From Cycas panzhihuaensis (taxonomy: Eukaryota > Cycadophyta), in the NCBI GenBank assembly GCA_023213395.1, contig CM041465.1:150729741-150793740 (forward strand): DNA of 64,000 nucleotides, written 5' to 3'. Of the stretch, positions 22,595-34,240 are shown piece by piece (position 1 is the first letter of the stretch; each line of letters opens with the position of its first letter). The translations under genes were made by a program, and so were the position numbers. The notes under the pieces were generated by a model. The model made no database searches. It saw only the letters and a program-made list of their open reading frames with translations, and had not been told where the DNA came from.

Positions 22595-25229
22595 TGAAAC
22601 GCTTCCTACAGGGTGATTTCTTACGTTTAGCAAGATATGGCTATGTAAAACTAAGTCGAGTTATGAGTCAGATTGAATAGTAAGGAATCACCACATAGGG
22701 CGTCTATGCACTAGAGCGCAGATTCAGGACCTACAAATGGTGCCTAATTGCTTCTAGGTGCTCTTGGGAGAGGGACACAAGGTGAGGCCTTGGGTCGCAC
22801 CAAAAGGTGAGGCCCTCCTACCCCTTGGATGGCCGAGAAGTGGAAGAAGGGACCTAAAGGGTTGTGTCTTCTCAAGGAATAGAGAAGGTAATGTGTAGGT
22901 GGGGTGTGCATTGTGTAATATCTACATGTAAGCTAGTCAAAGGAGTGAGAAGTGAATAGCTCACGTCCAAGGGAAACTGTCTGTATGCAATAAAACAACT
23001 ACGAAGAAAATAAACATGCAAATGCAAAGATGTACTCTTTACCCTTTTCCATTTCCTACATGTTTTTAATATGCACACATATGCATTGGAGAAAAAATGC
23101 TATAGGAAAAGAACAAAAGGGAAAAGAGGAATACCTAGATTGGTGTTCAAATGAAGTGTTGCGATTCCCATTGCTTTACGCATCTTCTTGCTCCACTTGT
23201 CACATAGGTGAGACTAGCCAGCGATGGTTGCCGTGAACAGTCAAAGGGGGCCAACTTACCTCCCTAAAATATGCGAAAGAAGTAAAGCAAAGCAAAGCAG
23301 AAACAAAGGGAAATGAAGAAAAGTAACTAATAAGAGACTAACCTGTTAACCGCCTCGTCTTGTGTGTAGCTCCGCTATTGCAAGATCTATCAGTCAAACA
23401 TACAAGTTTCTCCCTCTCGGAAGAGGGGATACAAAATATACCTACTATATGTATTTAAATATAGAAGAGCTAAAATCAAACTAAATCAAGACATGTACAT
23501 ATTATTCCAAAGGAAAAAATTCCAAACAAGATTCCAATAAGCAACCACATCAACCGATATCCAAAACAAAGGAGTTAGCCTCGGAATGGCTAGCTCACCC
23601 ACGAAAATTCCCACGTGGCCTTGGGGAAGGAGAAATGAACTATAATGATTACATAGGGCAGCAAGCAAAAGAGAGGAGAAACCAACAGGATAACATGCAA
23701 GCACACCCAAAGGACGAGGTGCTATGAGCAACAGATCATCCAGCTGGGATATGCTACGGATTATGAACCAATAAGGAGTGGTTTTGGGGCTTATACGGTG
23801 CCCAAAACCAACAAATATAAATCTAAAGCTAGCGTGGCAAGGGGCTGCCAACACTGGTTCAAATTTGAAGATAGGCTTCCAAGTCCCTAGCCCAGCTTCA
23901 AGGGAGGCAAGAGGTGCGAGGGGAAAGAAAAGAAGGGCTCAGACCCTGGGGGAGAAGGTCAATAAGGGGGACTAGCCCCACCTTCCTCCCTCCACTTTTC
24001 TTTATATCACCCCCTTTGCACAGCCACCTTAAAGTAGTCCTATAGGAATAAGACTATAACACAAGGTGCAAAGATCTAGTGCTAAAATGAGTACAGAGTC
24101 AAAGAAAGTAAATAAATCAAACACTTATTCATAAAAAAAGTAAGGGAAGAGCATGAATCTTAAGGTAAATATTGAGGGGTACCTTATAGCAGAGAATAAG
24201 AGTTTATTTCTGCTAGAAAATAACAGAAAGAACCTGCATCTAATAGGGTTTGAAGGTTGGTTTTAGAGGAGAGGCCACCGTGAGAAACACCACTATGATT
24301 TGGGACCTTGAAGCTTTCTCCTTGGAGAATCCCATGAATGCTCTTCTTTCCACCACATGAACCTACAAGAGGAGGCTTGAGCTACTAGTGCTAAGCCCGA
24401 GATGCAGTAATAATCTCTGTAGGAAGAGTAGCAGCTGAAGAGTATGCCTGTTCTGCAGTAGGTGATGGAGAGTTGTAGGAGTTGCATCAAAAAAAAAATG
24501 AAGGAAGAAGAGATAAGAATGATTGACTTTTTGGTTTTTATCTTCCACTAACCCTAAGTGAATGTTGAGAGTCACGAGGAAGTCAAAAGGCATGGGTGCC
24601 ACATGGCAGTTCCACAAAAAGAGTGGGAACTACCGTGTCTATTTTAAAAAACTTTTTTAAACAGTCGTACCATGGTAAACATCGCGATACTGTGGCAAAT
24701 ATCACGATACCATTAAGTTTACAGCGGTGCAGGCCTTTAGGAAAAAATCAAGCCAGAAATGGGGTCTAGAGCTAAACAGGGAGTATGTTAGGGCTGAACA
24801 AGCTAGGAATTGGTGCCCAGATGACTCACAAGTGGTTAGAAAAGAGGAACGGGTCTCAACCAAGGATTCTATCATACTTGGAAGATGAATCAAAGTATAG
24901 GTAGAATGCTGTCAAGGGCGAGACGTGACTAACTAAGGTGTTTGAGGGGCTGTGGAGATGATGTGGGTAACTAAGTGTCATATGGGGTGTAGCACTTGCT
25001 GAGGAGTACCCCTACAGTGGTTCATCATAGGCTGAGTGGCATGTGGCAGGCACATGCAATGCGATCAAGCCAGAAAGCAATGCAGTCATGCGAATGACAT
25101 GCAAGCATGCATGGGGCAATCTACACTAAATAACCTCAGTCAAACAAGAGTGAAGAGGGGAGTAAGAAAATATACCTAAGCTTACCTAAGTCAATGCGTT
25201 TCAAGTCCATTCCTGGTAGCCGAGAAACA
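22595..25229 (-). repeat. Solo LTR of a Tat-family element inside D
   Basis: 2635 bp, with plus strand TGAAACGCTTCC at the left and GAGAAACA at the right. It resembles the B LTR along its length: the start TGAAACGCT, CACTAGAGCGCAGATTC, and the end CCATTCCTGGTAGC. The flanking 5 bp are GGAGG (22590-22594) and TGAGG (25230-25234), a TSD with one change. D's coding sequence continues on the right. No internal sequence is present, so it results from LTR-LTR recombination. ORFs inside are not genes. Confidence 0.88.
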
Positions 25230-25389
25230 TGAGGCAATTTTAGATTTAGTAAAACATACTAATAAATTTATCCTAACTTTTTTCCCGCACATATAAAATC
25301 ATTTATTCTAACATTTCTTTCATAATAGGTTACATATCAACATAATAAAGTTAATAATAAAGCCTAACCAAGTCTATTACAACCACTAT

Positions 25390-25867
25390 ATATTCCATAA
25401 GGGAAATAGTAAGATATTGTCATGGACTTTATTATCAATCTCCTTTTATATGTCAATATGACTTCATATTAGTGGTCATTAACCACTTGACAAAATACAT
25501 ATGCTTTTTGTAAGTCCACACTTTGTATAAAGCATTGTGCATTACAGATCTATATCTTTAAATGATATTTCATTTATATAGATTTCTATTGACCATGGTG
25601 TATGATTGAGATCTAAAATTTACCAACTCCCTTTGGTATGAGCTCTTTAAAGTCATAGGTACATTGTTTAATATAAGTTCTACCTACCACCTCCAAATGG
25701 ATGACCAATTAAAAGTTCTTAATAAAACATTAGAAACTTATTTACACTGTCATACTTTTGAAGGCCAAACAAGATGGTCATTATGGATAGCCTTGGTATA
25801 ATATTGCTACAATTCCTCTAGCCACTTAGCCATAAAAATGTCACCATTCATGGCCCTTTATAGGTAT
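25390..25867 (+). pseudogene. Element D integrase remnant
   Basis: Readable integrase core: FILVVINHLTKYICFL, then a GVP-like LTMVYD region, KFTNSLWYELFKVIGTLFN near 25615-25670, and SSTYHLQMDDQLKVLNKTLE, TYLHCHTFEG near 25680-25765. MSPFMALYRY comes just before the junction. The pattern is that of chromovirus integrase. It stops abruptly at 25867, where element E's LTR begins; the rest must lie beyond E. Confidence 0.8.
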
Positions 25868-28384
25868 TGAAATGCATGAGAGTGGGGATATATCACAAGT
25901 AATAAACCTAGCAACAGAAGCCTAGGTCATAGAAGGTGAATGTATAGGGTGGAGCTGAACTAAAACCTTATTCAAGGTGCTTGTGTATCTCTCAGATATA
26001 AGTGTGAGGGTATATCATGCTTTTAGATGATAGAGTAAAGGCTAGACTAGGGAAACATAAGTATTTGTATATTCATGTGAATGAATTGAGTTCAATAGTA
26101 GTGTGGACCTATGGAAAGCTACGAAGGGAATCACATGCTCATGTGCATCTATATGCTCTTTTCATTTAATAAAAACAAGAAGTTACCCTAACTAAACATG
26201 TAATATAGCCCCATAGATTTAGGATCCCTTCCTTCATCCTGGCTTCTAATAAAAAAGTGCAATGACTATTATGTATAATGCTAATATAATACAACATATA
26301 CAAGGAAAGAAAAGAGAAGTGTTTCTTCTTTTTTAGGGAGTTCTTATATTACCTTCTTTTCTTTTGTTTTTTGCCCCTTTTACCTAAAGGAGGAAAAAAT
26401 AAATGAAATATCTAAAAAGGAAAGGAATCTACTTTCTCTTTTCCTCTTTTTAGTTTTCTTTTTTTTTTTTTAAGGGGAGACATAAATAAAAGGGAATGCT
26501 TTGTTCTCTTTTTCCTTTTTCTTTTTTCTTTTTTTCTTTTTTTTTTATATCTTTTCATAACAAAAACAGAATGAGGGGGTATGGGATGAAGAAGAGCCTA
26601 TCTAAGTTCATTTTTATACTTTCCATTAATTTATTTTTGGTTCTTCCTTTTCTCTTTCATTTTATTTTCTGAAAAGAGAATAAGTCAATAAAGGAAGAAA
26701 AAGAGCATACCTAGAAATGATGAGACACACTCCTTCAATGATGTCCTCTTTTAATATAACAGGGGTTGAGCTAAAAGAGTGACTCAAATGGAGAGAGATA
26801 TATTCTACTATGTAAATTTTAAGGAAAATTTGGCAATATTTTTACTTATCGAATGCACTTATGATGTAGAAAAAATTTATGCCGATGACTTAAAATGAAG
26901 AAAACATAAGCCCAACCATATAAATTTTCTTACCTCTTATAAATCTTTGTTGAAGAGGGATTTTGATGAATGGCTCTGAGCCCTTAATTAGTTGGGTGGG
27001 GGAGGGGGGGGATAACTTGATCTCCCTCTCCCTATAATAGAGTAATCACTATTCCTACAAGGCAACTACTAACAAAAGATCACAACCATGCATATACAAT
27101 ATCTCTAACAAACAATAATATCAAAAGTGAGCTAAAGAGATATGTAACTCAATAAGTAAAAGATGATGAGGTGGAGCCTCAAATTGGCCCAATGCCCCCA
27201 AAATATAGTAGGCTCCCTAAGCTATACTTTGGTTCTACCTCCCCCTACAATAACCTTATAGACCAACAAGGTATTAAATAGTAAATAGGTCAAAGAAGAG
27301 GGATGCTATAGAGAGGGAATGGTTAAACAAAGGTCAACTTATTAAGTAGAATAAAATAAAATATAAACAAGAAATAATGCACAAGAAAATAACTTACTAA
27401 ATACAAAAAGGAGGAGGTTCTTACCTCTTGCTAATATAGTGAAGGTGAGCAATGGTTATAGAAGCTCTACTCTAAGGCTCTCTCTTTCTAATAGAAGTGA
27501 GTGTCTCCAAGTATGTAATCATAAATAGTAGTGTAGACCAAGGGTGCCTAATTTTCATAGAATTTCAATAGAATAATGGCATAATATCACCTCTCAACTT
27601 AATCTCTCCTTTGTAATGAAAAATTAAGGAGATTTATAGATGAGGTTGAAGGGTAAAATAATGGGTTTCATCCAATAATATGGGAGAAAATAAGGGAACA
27701 AACCCATGAGTGATGCTCATGGATTTAGGTAAAATTCACATGGAAAGATGGATTTTGGGTATAATTTAGCCTCTTGAGCTACCTAATCTTACAAACATTG
27801 ATCTAGAGCCAACATGGGCCACCTAAGACTGACAAGGGTACATTAATAAGGTGACTATTACCATTAGGCCTAAATCTAGCTAAGTAATAGTCATATCTTG
27901 AATATATTCATGGTATCATGAAATCATTTATAGTACTATAAAATACATTGTGATACTATTGTTATAGGTAAAATACATAGTAGTATTGTAGTAGACAAGG
28001 CTTTCTAGTAAAAAATACATGCAAACAGGCCAAAAACTTATCAATGGTAAGACTTGGATATAGATATAATCAACATAAAATGACTAATGATGGAATAAAT
28101 CATAATTTATGGATCAAAATAAGACTAAGATGATGTTACTAGGGAGATATACACCTATTCCAATTTAAGAAACCTGATGGGTAGACTAATGACCATTGAC
28201 TAAAGTCGCACTCATCATCAACAAAAATGTACATAGGCCACTAAGTAAAATAAGCAAGTAAAAATACACGTTAATTATCTAAGATCATGATATGGTAAAT
28301 CAATAAGATATAAAGAGTAATAAAGTATATCTATACTTATCTATTTGTCATAGTGTTGATGTCATTCTTAAGAGTGAGGAAACA
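25868..28384 (-). repeat. 3' LTR of element E
   Basis: 2517 bp, plus strand TGAAATGCATGAG to GAGGAAACA. The first kilobase matches 62677-63660. It contains long pyrimidine-rich runs (26320-26560) that recur in the other LTR. The right end matches the B and A LTR starts, followed by the PPT-like CCCCCTTGGCAG. Confidence 0.85.
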
Positions 28385-29370
28385 TTGCCCCCTTGGCAGT
28401 AAAGTCTCTTTAACCTATGGCCAAAAGATGGTGATTTCTTCTAATAAAAATAATGTCAAATATAATATTCAATGCATGTGTAGAGTAGGGAGGTAGGTAT
28501 GCCATATTTTTACCTTAGTAATGGATGATCAGAGGGTGCTTCCCTTAGTTTAATTTCATTAGGTAATTATTGTAGGTGACTAGGACAATATAAGTAGGCA
28601 AATGGCTATAAGAAACATAGGCAAGTATGAGTAGGGTGTCAAGTGATTGAGGCATTACCCCAACAACAAGATAGGATGGGAAACATAGCCTAACGTAGGG
28701 CCCAAAAGCCTTAAGACCTTGGATATGTGAAGTGATACCTCAAGTATCCAAGGGAGAGACTCAATGGTCAAGGTGGGTTACCATGCTTTTACCTCGTTAG
28801 CGGCCATTTTTTAGAGGAGGAGTTGTTTAGGCTTATCTCAAAGATATATTTTTAGTTTTTGATGTTTTATATTTATTTTTGTATATTTTTTATTTTTAAG
28901 TTTATATTATATATATATATATGTATGTATGTATGTATGGATGTATGTATGTATCTATGTATGTATTTTTTAGGTTTTATAATTTTTTTAGATTTTTAAT
29001 GGTTTTATATTATCTATATTCTTTTATGAGTGGATTTACATAAAAGGGAAATAAAAAGACAAGGAAATAATAATAAGATAATGAGAAGGATAAGGTCATG
29101 GGGATCAAGAAGTAGTGTGCCTTAGAAAGGCGATGACCTAGCTTATATGTACAAATATACAAGGTAGTTTATTTTGATTTTAGAGTAAGGGTGGGAGTTT
29201 AAGTTATTCCTAGAGCATGTAGGCAGTTAACAACTTGGACAAGGTCCCAAAGTGGGTTAAGAATGCATAAGGTTGTCACCATAGTTTAGCCTCTTTAGTG
29301 AGTGCCCTTAAGAAGTGACATTAGAAGGGATCACCTCCTAGACATGTATCTCAATGGTGAGCCTATTGTA
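28385..29370 (-). other. Element E 3' untranslated region
   Basis: About 1 kb without coding sequence between the aRNH end and the 3' LTR, against about 0.4 kb in A and B. It includes a tetranucleotide microsatellite. Confidence 0.5.
28907..28966. repeat. TA and TATG/ATGT microsatellite
   Basis: A short (TA)n run followed by imperfect (ATGT)n units, with variants GGATG and CTATG. Confidence 0.9.
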
Positions 29371-29655
29371 CTGGAAGAGGGCCACTTATGAGTAGTAAAT
29401 GATGCTTAAGGATGAAGGCCATTAATCTATTGGTCTCAGTATTAAGTTCTCATAGGATGTAATAGATGGAGGATGAAGAGAACTAGGTGAGAAAGGACCT
29501 AACATGGTTAATAAGAGATCTTAATTATGGGCAATAAACTTAGTAGACTTGGATGAGCTGGGAAACAATGATTTGGGAGTTAGAATACAATATAATAGGG
29601 CCATGGTGGATATGCAATGCATTAGCTAATGACTTTATGATGATAGTATACTCAG
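29371..29655 (-). pseudogene. Element E aRNH, 3' half (split by element B)
   Basis: Aligns base by base with element B's intact aRNH around 32690-32900. On the plus strand, for example, TTGGTCTCAGTATTAAGTTC corresponds to B's TTGTCAGCCTCAGCATTGAG. The 5' half resumes at 46702. Many stops are present and it is not functional. The break coincides exactly with B's TSD. Confidence 0.75.
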
Positions 29656-29660
29656 GTATG

Positions 29661-32252
29661 TGAAACGCTCGATACGGGGCGGTGTCCCTATGTCTAGCAA
29701 AGAGATATAAGAATACGCTATGCTAACTAAGCTAGGCAGCGAGGACCTCATCTCGCAGGGCATTCGTGTACCAGAGTACAGATTCGGGACTGCAAGGTGC
29801 CTGGTTGCTTCCAGGTAGCCGTGCAAAGCAAGGCCTTCCTACCCTTTGGGTGGCCGGGAATGAGAGAGAATGCCTCACGCGTTGCATCTTCTCAAGGCAA
29901 TGAGAAGGCAACGGATGGAAGGGGAACTAACTAATGTACAGGCAAATGTGGGAAAGGGTGTAATGGGGGCAGCTCAAATACGATGCGAGCAAGTTATCTA
30001 TGCTATGCTATGCTAGATAAAGCAAGAAATAATGTAAAAGATGAATGTGCTTCCCCTTTTTCCTTTATATTCTTTTACAATTTCCTAACTACTCAGGCAA
30101 ATGCATAAAAGGTAACAATGTAAAAGGGGATACGTAGGAAGCAAGGGGAATACCTGGATCTGGCACCTAAATGGAGGTGCAGCTCGTCTCTCCAAGTCCT
30201 GCTACTTCTTTCTCCGTTCATCATGCATGCAACGCCGGTTGGTGGTAATTGCTGAAAGTGATAGAAGAGGGGTTTACTTACCTCCCCTTAAGCATGCAAA
30301 ATTAAATAAAGTGGAAAGAAATGAAAAAACCTGAAACTAAAGAAAGAAATGCACTACGCGGGGAACTAACCTGCAACGAGCTCATCCCGCGTATTGCTCC
30401 ACCAACGCGCGATCCTATAAATGGGTGAGAAGGACACCTTCATCTTAGAAGAGATGCCATAAGATATACCAAGAAATATATATATAAACTGAAATCAAAT
30501 GGAACTAAGACCTATGCTAAGCATCGAAATATAACCAAATGAAATAACAACATACAAGAAACACTCTCACTACCATGCACCATGAAAAACACTTGAAAGG
30601 GAAAGGAGTATAGCCTTAGGATGGCTAACTCACCCACAGAAGACCTCCATGGAACTCAGGGAAGAAAAACTAGTTGGAGATAAGGTAGTGAAACAACAAA
30701 TCGTAACAAGGAAAAGAATAACAAAAAAAATGAAACTCGGGCTTATGTAGGGTCCAACACCAATAGGTAAGACTTCTGGCAATGACGTAGTGATGGGTTG
30801 CCTATGCCAATTGGAACACCCTAACTAAATTCCCTAAACTCCCTTAGCCCATTCCCTAAGAAAGCACTGATGGCAAAGGGAAAGAGGACAAGGGACAGAA
30901 CCCTTGGGGAGAAGGACAACAATGGGGGACGGAACCCTGCCTACCTCCCTCAAATCCTTGTATGTACTCCTTTACACTGGCTAACTAAGGAAGGGGTGAA
31001 AGAGATAGTTTAAGGAAAATAGAAAGGGCTCCAAAGAAACAACGGGAGGGTACTCCTAATCTAATGCAACACTTATGAGGAAAAACTAGCTAACTAGGAT
31101 CCCATTCATTAAGAAACTAAAGAAATAGGAACAAAGTGAATTGCAAGTAAAAATAAGAAGTACCTTGTAGGGAGAAGATAAAGCATGAACTTTGCTGCTA
31201 AGAACAGCAGCAATAAACAATGTATAGGGACTAATCATGAGTGGTCCTTGCAAGAGTGAGAATGAAAAAGAACTCCTTGCAAGCTTAGAGCCTTGGAAGT
31301 TGGCTCTTGAGGCAGCTTTTGGGTGAAGATGTCACTTAGATCCTTGAGCACCTGCAAAGAAAGATGGGGCTTACTGTGGAGAGCTATAGGGGGCAGCAAT
31401 GGCCCTACAAGTCCAGCTAATAGCAATCCTTTTCTCCTTTTTTTAGTTGCTACGTATGTAGGTTATCTTTTTCTGTGTGTCTTCTTGTGTTAAAGTTAGA
31501 AATTCTTCCAAGAGATTTGAAAAATGGCCAAAAGATCTGAAAATTGGCCAAAAGATCTGAAAAATGGGGAGCAAAATCCCCTTTATCCCCTGTTCATAGC
31601 AGGTGAACATTGGGGATGTCAGGTTGATTCGAATCAATCAACGCCACGCAGCAGTTCTGTGAAAAAATAGAAACTGTTGCATGGCTCTCTTTTTTTTAAA
31701 TTTTAAACAATCGTACCATGGTAAACTCTATGGTACCGCTAAGTTTACAACGGTATCAGACTGGAAATAAAAAAAGAGAAAAATAAGTAGAAACATCAAG
31801 TTTTGGGGTAAAAACCAAGGCTAAACATAAGTTAGAGCAGTTAGGGAAATGCCCAGGTAATGGGCAAGTACCCAAAATAATGCCAAGAGCCCTAACTAAG
31901 GATTAAATCAGGCTTAGGAAGGACTGCAACATAAGTAACACGTTGTAACAAGAGCAAATAGGATTGACAGAAACATCCTGGGAGACCATGGAGATAATGT
32001 GGGTGGCTATGCGCCATATGGGGTGTAGCATTCACTAAGGAATGCCCCCACTGTGAGTCGTCATAGGCTGATGGTGTGCCGTAAGCACATGCATTATGAG
32101 CAAGTAGAAAAGTAATGTGTGTAGGTAGGCATATGTCAAGAAACCTACTCTAAATAACCTTAACCAAGCATGGGCAAGAAAAAGTAAGGAAGTATACCTG
32201 AACAAACCTACATCAATATGTCTCGAGTCTACTATTCGAAGAGTGGAAAACA
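29661..32252 (-). repeat. 3' LTR of element B
   Basis: 2592 bp, plus strand TGAAACGCTCGATACGG to GTGGAAAACA. It contains the hairpin motif at 31721-31748. ORFs inside it recur in the partner LTR only because the LTRs are copies. Confidence 0.93.
31721..31748 (-). other. GGTACC hairpin in the 3' LTR of element B
   Basis: Arms GTAAACT and AGTTTAC (7 bp) flank a loop with GGTACC. It is almost identical to the 28-nt hairpin in the antisense-gene leader of element A (4741-4768), so the same unit occurs in the LTR and next to the antisense gene. Confidence 0.65.
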
Positions 32253-32331
32253 CCGCCTTGGTAGTAGAGCCTCACTGCTCGGAAGCGTAACGTGATGGCG
32301 AATGCTGACAATCAAAGATATAAGTAGCACA

Positions 32332-32371
<40 letters not shown>

Positions 32372-32629
32372 CAATAAAGAGCAATACGTGGACCAAGGGC
32401 ATAGGCAAGTGTCGTGGCAGAACGTATGGACAAGGGAGACAGAGACGAGGACAACATAGGGGCTGCCTACACGTCGTCTAACATCGACCTGTAAATGAAA
32501 TAACCAAGCAAAAGGGGATGCCCCCTATTGCCAAAGTGTAACATGAAGTAGGAGGGCATCCAGGAAATAGAGTAAGCACATCTAACTAACAGCAACCAGA
32601 GACTTGGGCATGGGCTGGCCAGGCAAGCC
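32253..32629 (-). other. Element B 3' untranslated segment with PPT-like end
   Basis: Non-coding and 377 bp. It contains a (TA)n run at about 32335-32369. The minus strand reads GAGGCTCTACTACCAAGGCG before the LTR start, matching the same position in A. Confidence 0.6.
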
Positions 32630-33052
32630 TCAGGGGCAGTCATCTAGAAGAGGGAGGTGACACTCAAGAATGAGGCAGACAAGATTGTCAGCCTCAGCAT
32701 TGAGGTGCCTAGGGATATGCTGAATATCCACTGATGAGAAATAAGCTAGAAGAGATCTGGCAGTAGACGCGAGGGTTCTCAGGTGAGGGCATCGCACCTG
32801 GTAGACCTGGGTGAGATGGGACACTATGACCTGAGAATCGCAAAACAACACAATGGACCCGCGATGGAAACGGAGAGCATCGGCCAGGGCTTCAATAACG
32901 GCTGTGTGTTCAGCTTTGTTATTAGTAGCTTTGGGAAGAAAGACCCCAAAACATAAGAAATCGTGTTCAGAGGGGCTGTGAAGAATCCACGCAGCAGCAG
33001 AAGGTCCGGGGTTGCCGTGACTCCCACCATCGGTAAAGACGAGAAGGGACAT
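32630..33052 (-). CDS. Archaeal-type RNase H (aRNH) ORF of element B, intact
   Basis: 140 codons from ATG 33052 to the stop at 32630. It encodes a type I RNase H that removes RNA from RNA-DNA hybrids. The catalytic pattern is complete: LVFTDGGSHGNPGPSAAAW (first Asp), TNNKAEHTAVIEALADAL (Glu), VLFCDSQVIVSHLTQVYQV (second Asp) and HLNAEADNLV (last Asp). It is separate from Pol and lies about 4.2 kb downstream of integrase, beyond the antisense gene, as in A. An additional aRNH is known in Tat LTR elements. The frame is fully open although Gag-Pol of the same copy has many stops, and A's copy has three stops. How it is expressed (splicing, or its own promoter) is not evident from the sequence. 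Confidence 0.9.
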   Translation of the reverse strand: MSLLVFTDGGSHGNPGPSAAAWILHSPSEHDFLCFGVFLPKATNNKAEHTAVIEALADALRFHRGSIVLFCDSQVIVSHLTQVYQVRCPHLRTLASTARSLLAYFSSVDIQHIPRHLNAEADNLVCLILECHLPLLDDCP

Positions 33053-33579
33053 GTCTAAATACTAAGCTCTGGTAGCAAACAAATAGCAAAGAAAGTAAAA
33101 GAAAGACTCGAATGGTGAGCAAGAAGGTGGCCAAGAAGGGCAGGAGGACCTAGCAATGAGGTTACCTGAGAACGAAAGCAAGCAATCTGGCCACTGGCTA
33201 AAAGTGGGTGGAGAAAGGATGCCCTGGAGTGCCAAAGGTTGCTTTGGGAAGTAAAACATGCCCCCAGACAAAGGAGCAATTCCTTTAGGGACCCCAGGGA
33301 CAAAAAAGGGCCACAGAAATGGGTCTAAGGTGGTGAAAAGAGCCAAACGAGTATAAACTCAGGTATGCATGGGAGTAGTGCATAAAACGATGCAGAAGGG
33401 CCCTGGCAAAAGTGCGATAATGAGGCACCATAAATGCCCTTGCAAGGGAGGGCAAAAAGGGTATCAATAGAGCACAATGGGCAACAGGGCTAGAAGGCAA
33501 AGGCTACCAGGGGAATGAGATGGTCCTAATGACTGTCGCGAGGCCAGAAATGGAAGAAATACCCGTCGGGGCCCCCGCC
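33053..33579 (-). other. Divergent spacer between aRNH and antisense promoter (element B)
   Basis: About 525 bp, the same length as in A. Short ORFs on the minus strand resemble those of A in pieces but change frame, so I read it as leader or promoter DNA. Confidence 0.5.
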
Positions 33580-33587
33580 TATATAAG
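33580..33587 (+). promoter_or_regulatory. TATA box of the antisense gene (element B)
   Basis: The plus strand reads CCCCCGCCTATATAAGGAAA. It corresponds to the TATA boxes at 5270-5277 (A) and 47574-47581 (E). A plant-like leader follows, with GATCCGACCGTTGGATT about 110 bp downstream, as in A. Confidence 0.65.
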
Positions 33588-34240
33588 GAAAATGAATAGA
33601 AATCAGATTCATTTTCACTGGCTCTTGTACGAAACCAGAGCCTTTTCCTTATGACGCAGAGCACTACCCGACTTCAGAGGCACGCAGGAGACGATCCGAC
33701 CGTTGGATTCAAGCACGACGAGAGTCATTACGACCACAGAGATGAGATGGCAATGGTCAGGCCAGATCAAGTGAGTGGATCTCACGAAACCCTTGCCATT
33801 TCAAAGTTCAAAGTTTAATGCTTTTTAATTAATTTTATGCACTTTTTATGCCCCTTATGGGCAATTGGATGCCTCTCGGAGTCTGAATTAGACCCGAAAA
33901 GAGGCGGGGACCTGGGCATTAGGGAGCCCTGGTCTCGGTGGGCCCCACGGGGGTCCACAATAAAAATTTATGATTTTCAGGGCCGAAACCCCTCTTTTTG
34001 GGGGGGTTCCATTCGTACCACGATCTTGGCCGTGGGATCACTGTAGGAAAGCGATCGTTGTGGGACCCGCTCCAAATTTAGCGGCATCGCTAAATTTGGT
34101 GCGGTACGCAAGCAGAAAACTAGAAAAAACCAAAAAAGGGGCCAAACAGCCCCCAAAATCAGAAAGAAAGATCAGAAAGAGAGCTAGGAGCCTAGATGAC
34201 TGCTAGAAGGCTGACCTTGACTGACTTTTGATGATTACAG
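33588..34240 (+). other. Leader and probable 5' intron of the antisense gene (element B)
   Basis: About 650 bp from the TATA box to the conserved acceptor GATTACAG|GC at 34240/34241. A GTGAGT-containing candidate donor (CAAGTGAGTGG) is near 33766, but element A has CAATGAGTGG there, so the donor is uncertain. The hairpin is at 34072-34099. Confidence 0.45.
34072..34099 (+). other. 28-nt hairpin upstream of the antisense gene (element B)
   Basis: A perfect 12-bp inverted repeat with arms CCAAATTTAGCG and CGCTAAATTTGG and a 4-nt loop GCAT. It ends 142 bp before the main exon, the same distance as in A. The arms differ from A's at three paired positions in a way that keeps the pairing. Confidence 0.75.

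Larger units (their letters stand above)
9910..25867 (+). mobile_element. Element D: degenerate chromovirus-like Ty3/gypsy, interrupted twice and truncated
   Basis: The 5' LTR and primer site are at 9910-10325. The leader is split by element C (10624-18236). Gag, protease, RT and RNase H remnants are at 19424-22380, then a solo Tat LTR (22595-25229), then integrase remnants to 25867, where element E's LTR begins. Gag, RT and integrase patterns (TDG-like QMDDQLKVLNKTLETYL in integrase) fit the chromovirus branch. Stops are very frequent, so it is among the oldest layers here. Its 3' LTR must lie beyond element E, outside the window. Confidence 0.75.

Noticed and set aside
23486-24893. Several 60-120 codon ORFs inside the solo LTR
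   Set aside because: Not shared in frame with other Tat LTRs and without recognisable motifs.
29635-29826. ORF with MHGYLEATRHLAV, repeated at 44113-44307
   Set aside because: Both lie in the LTR pair of element B and are alike because the LTRs are duplicates.
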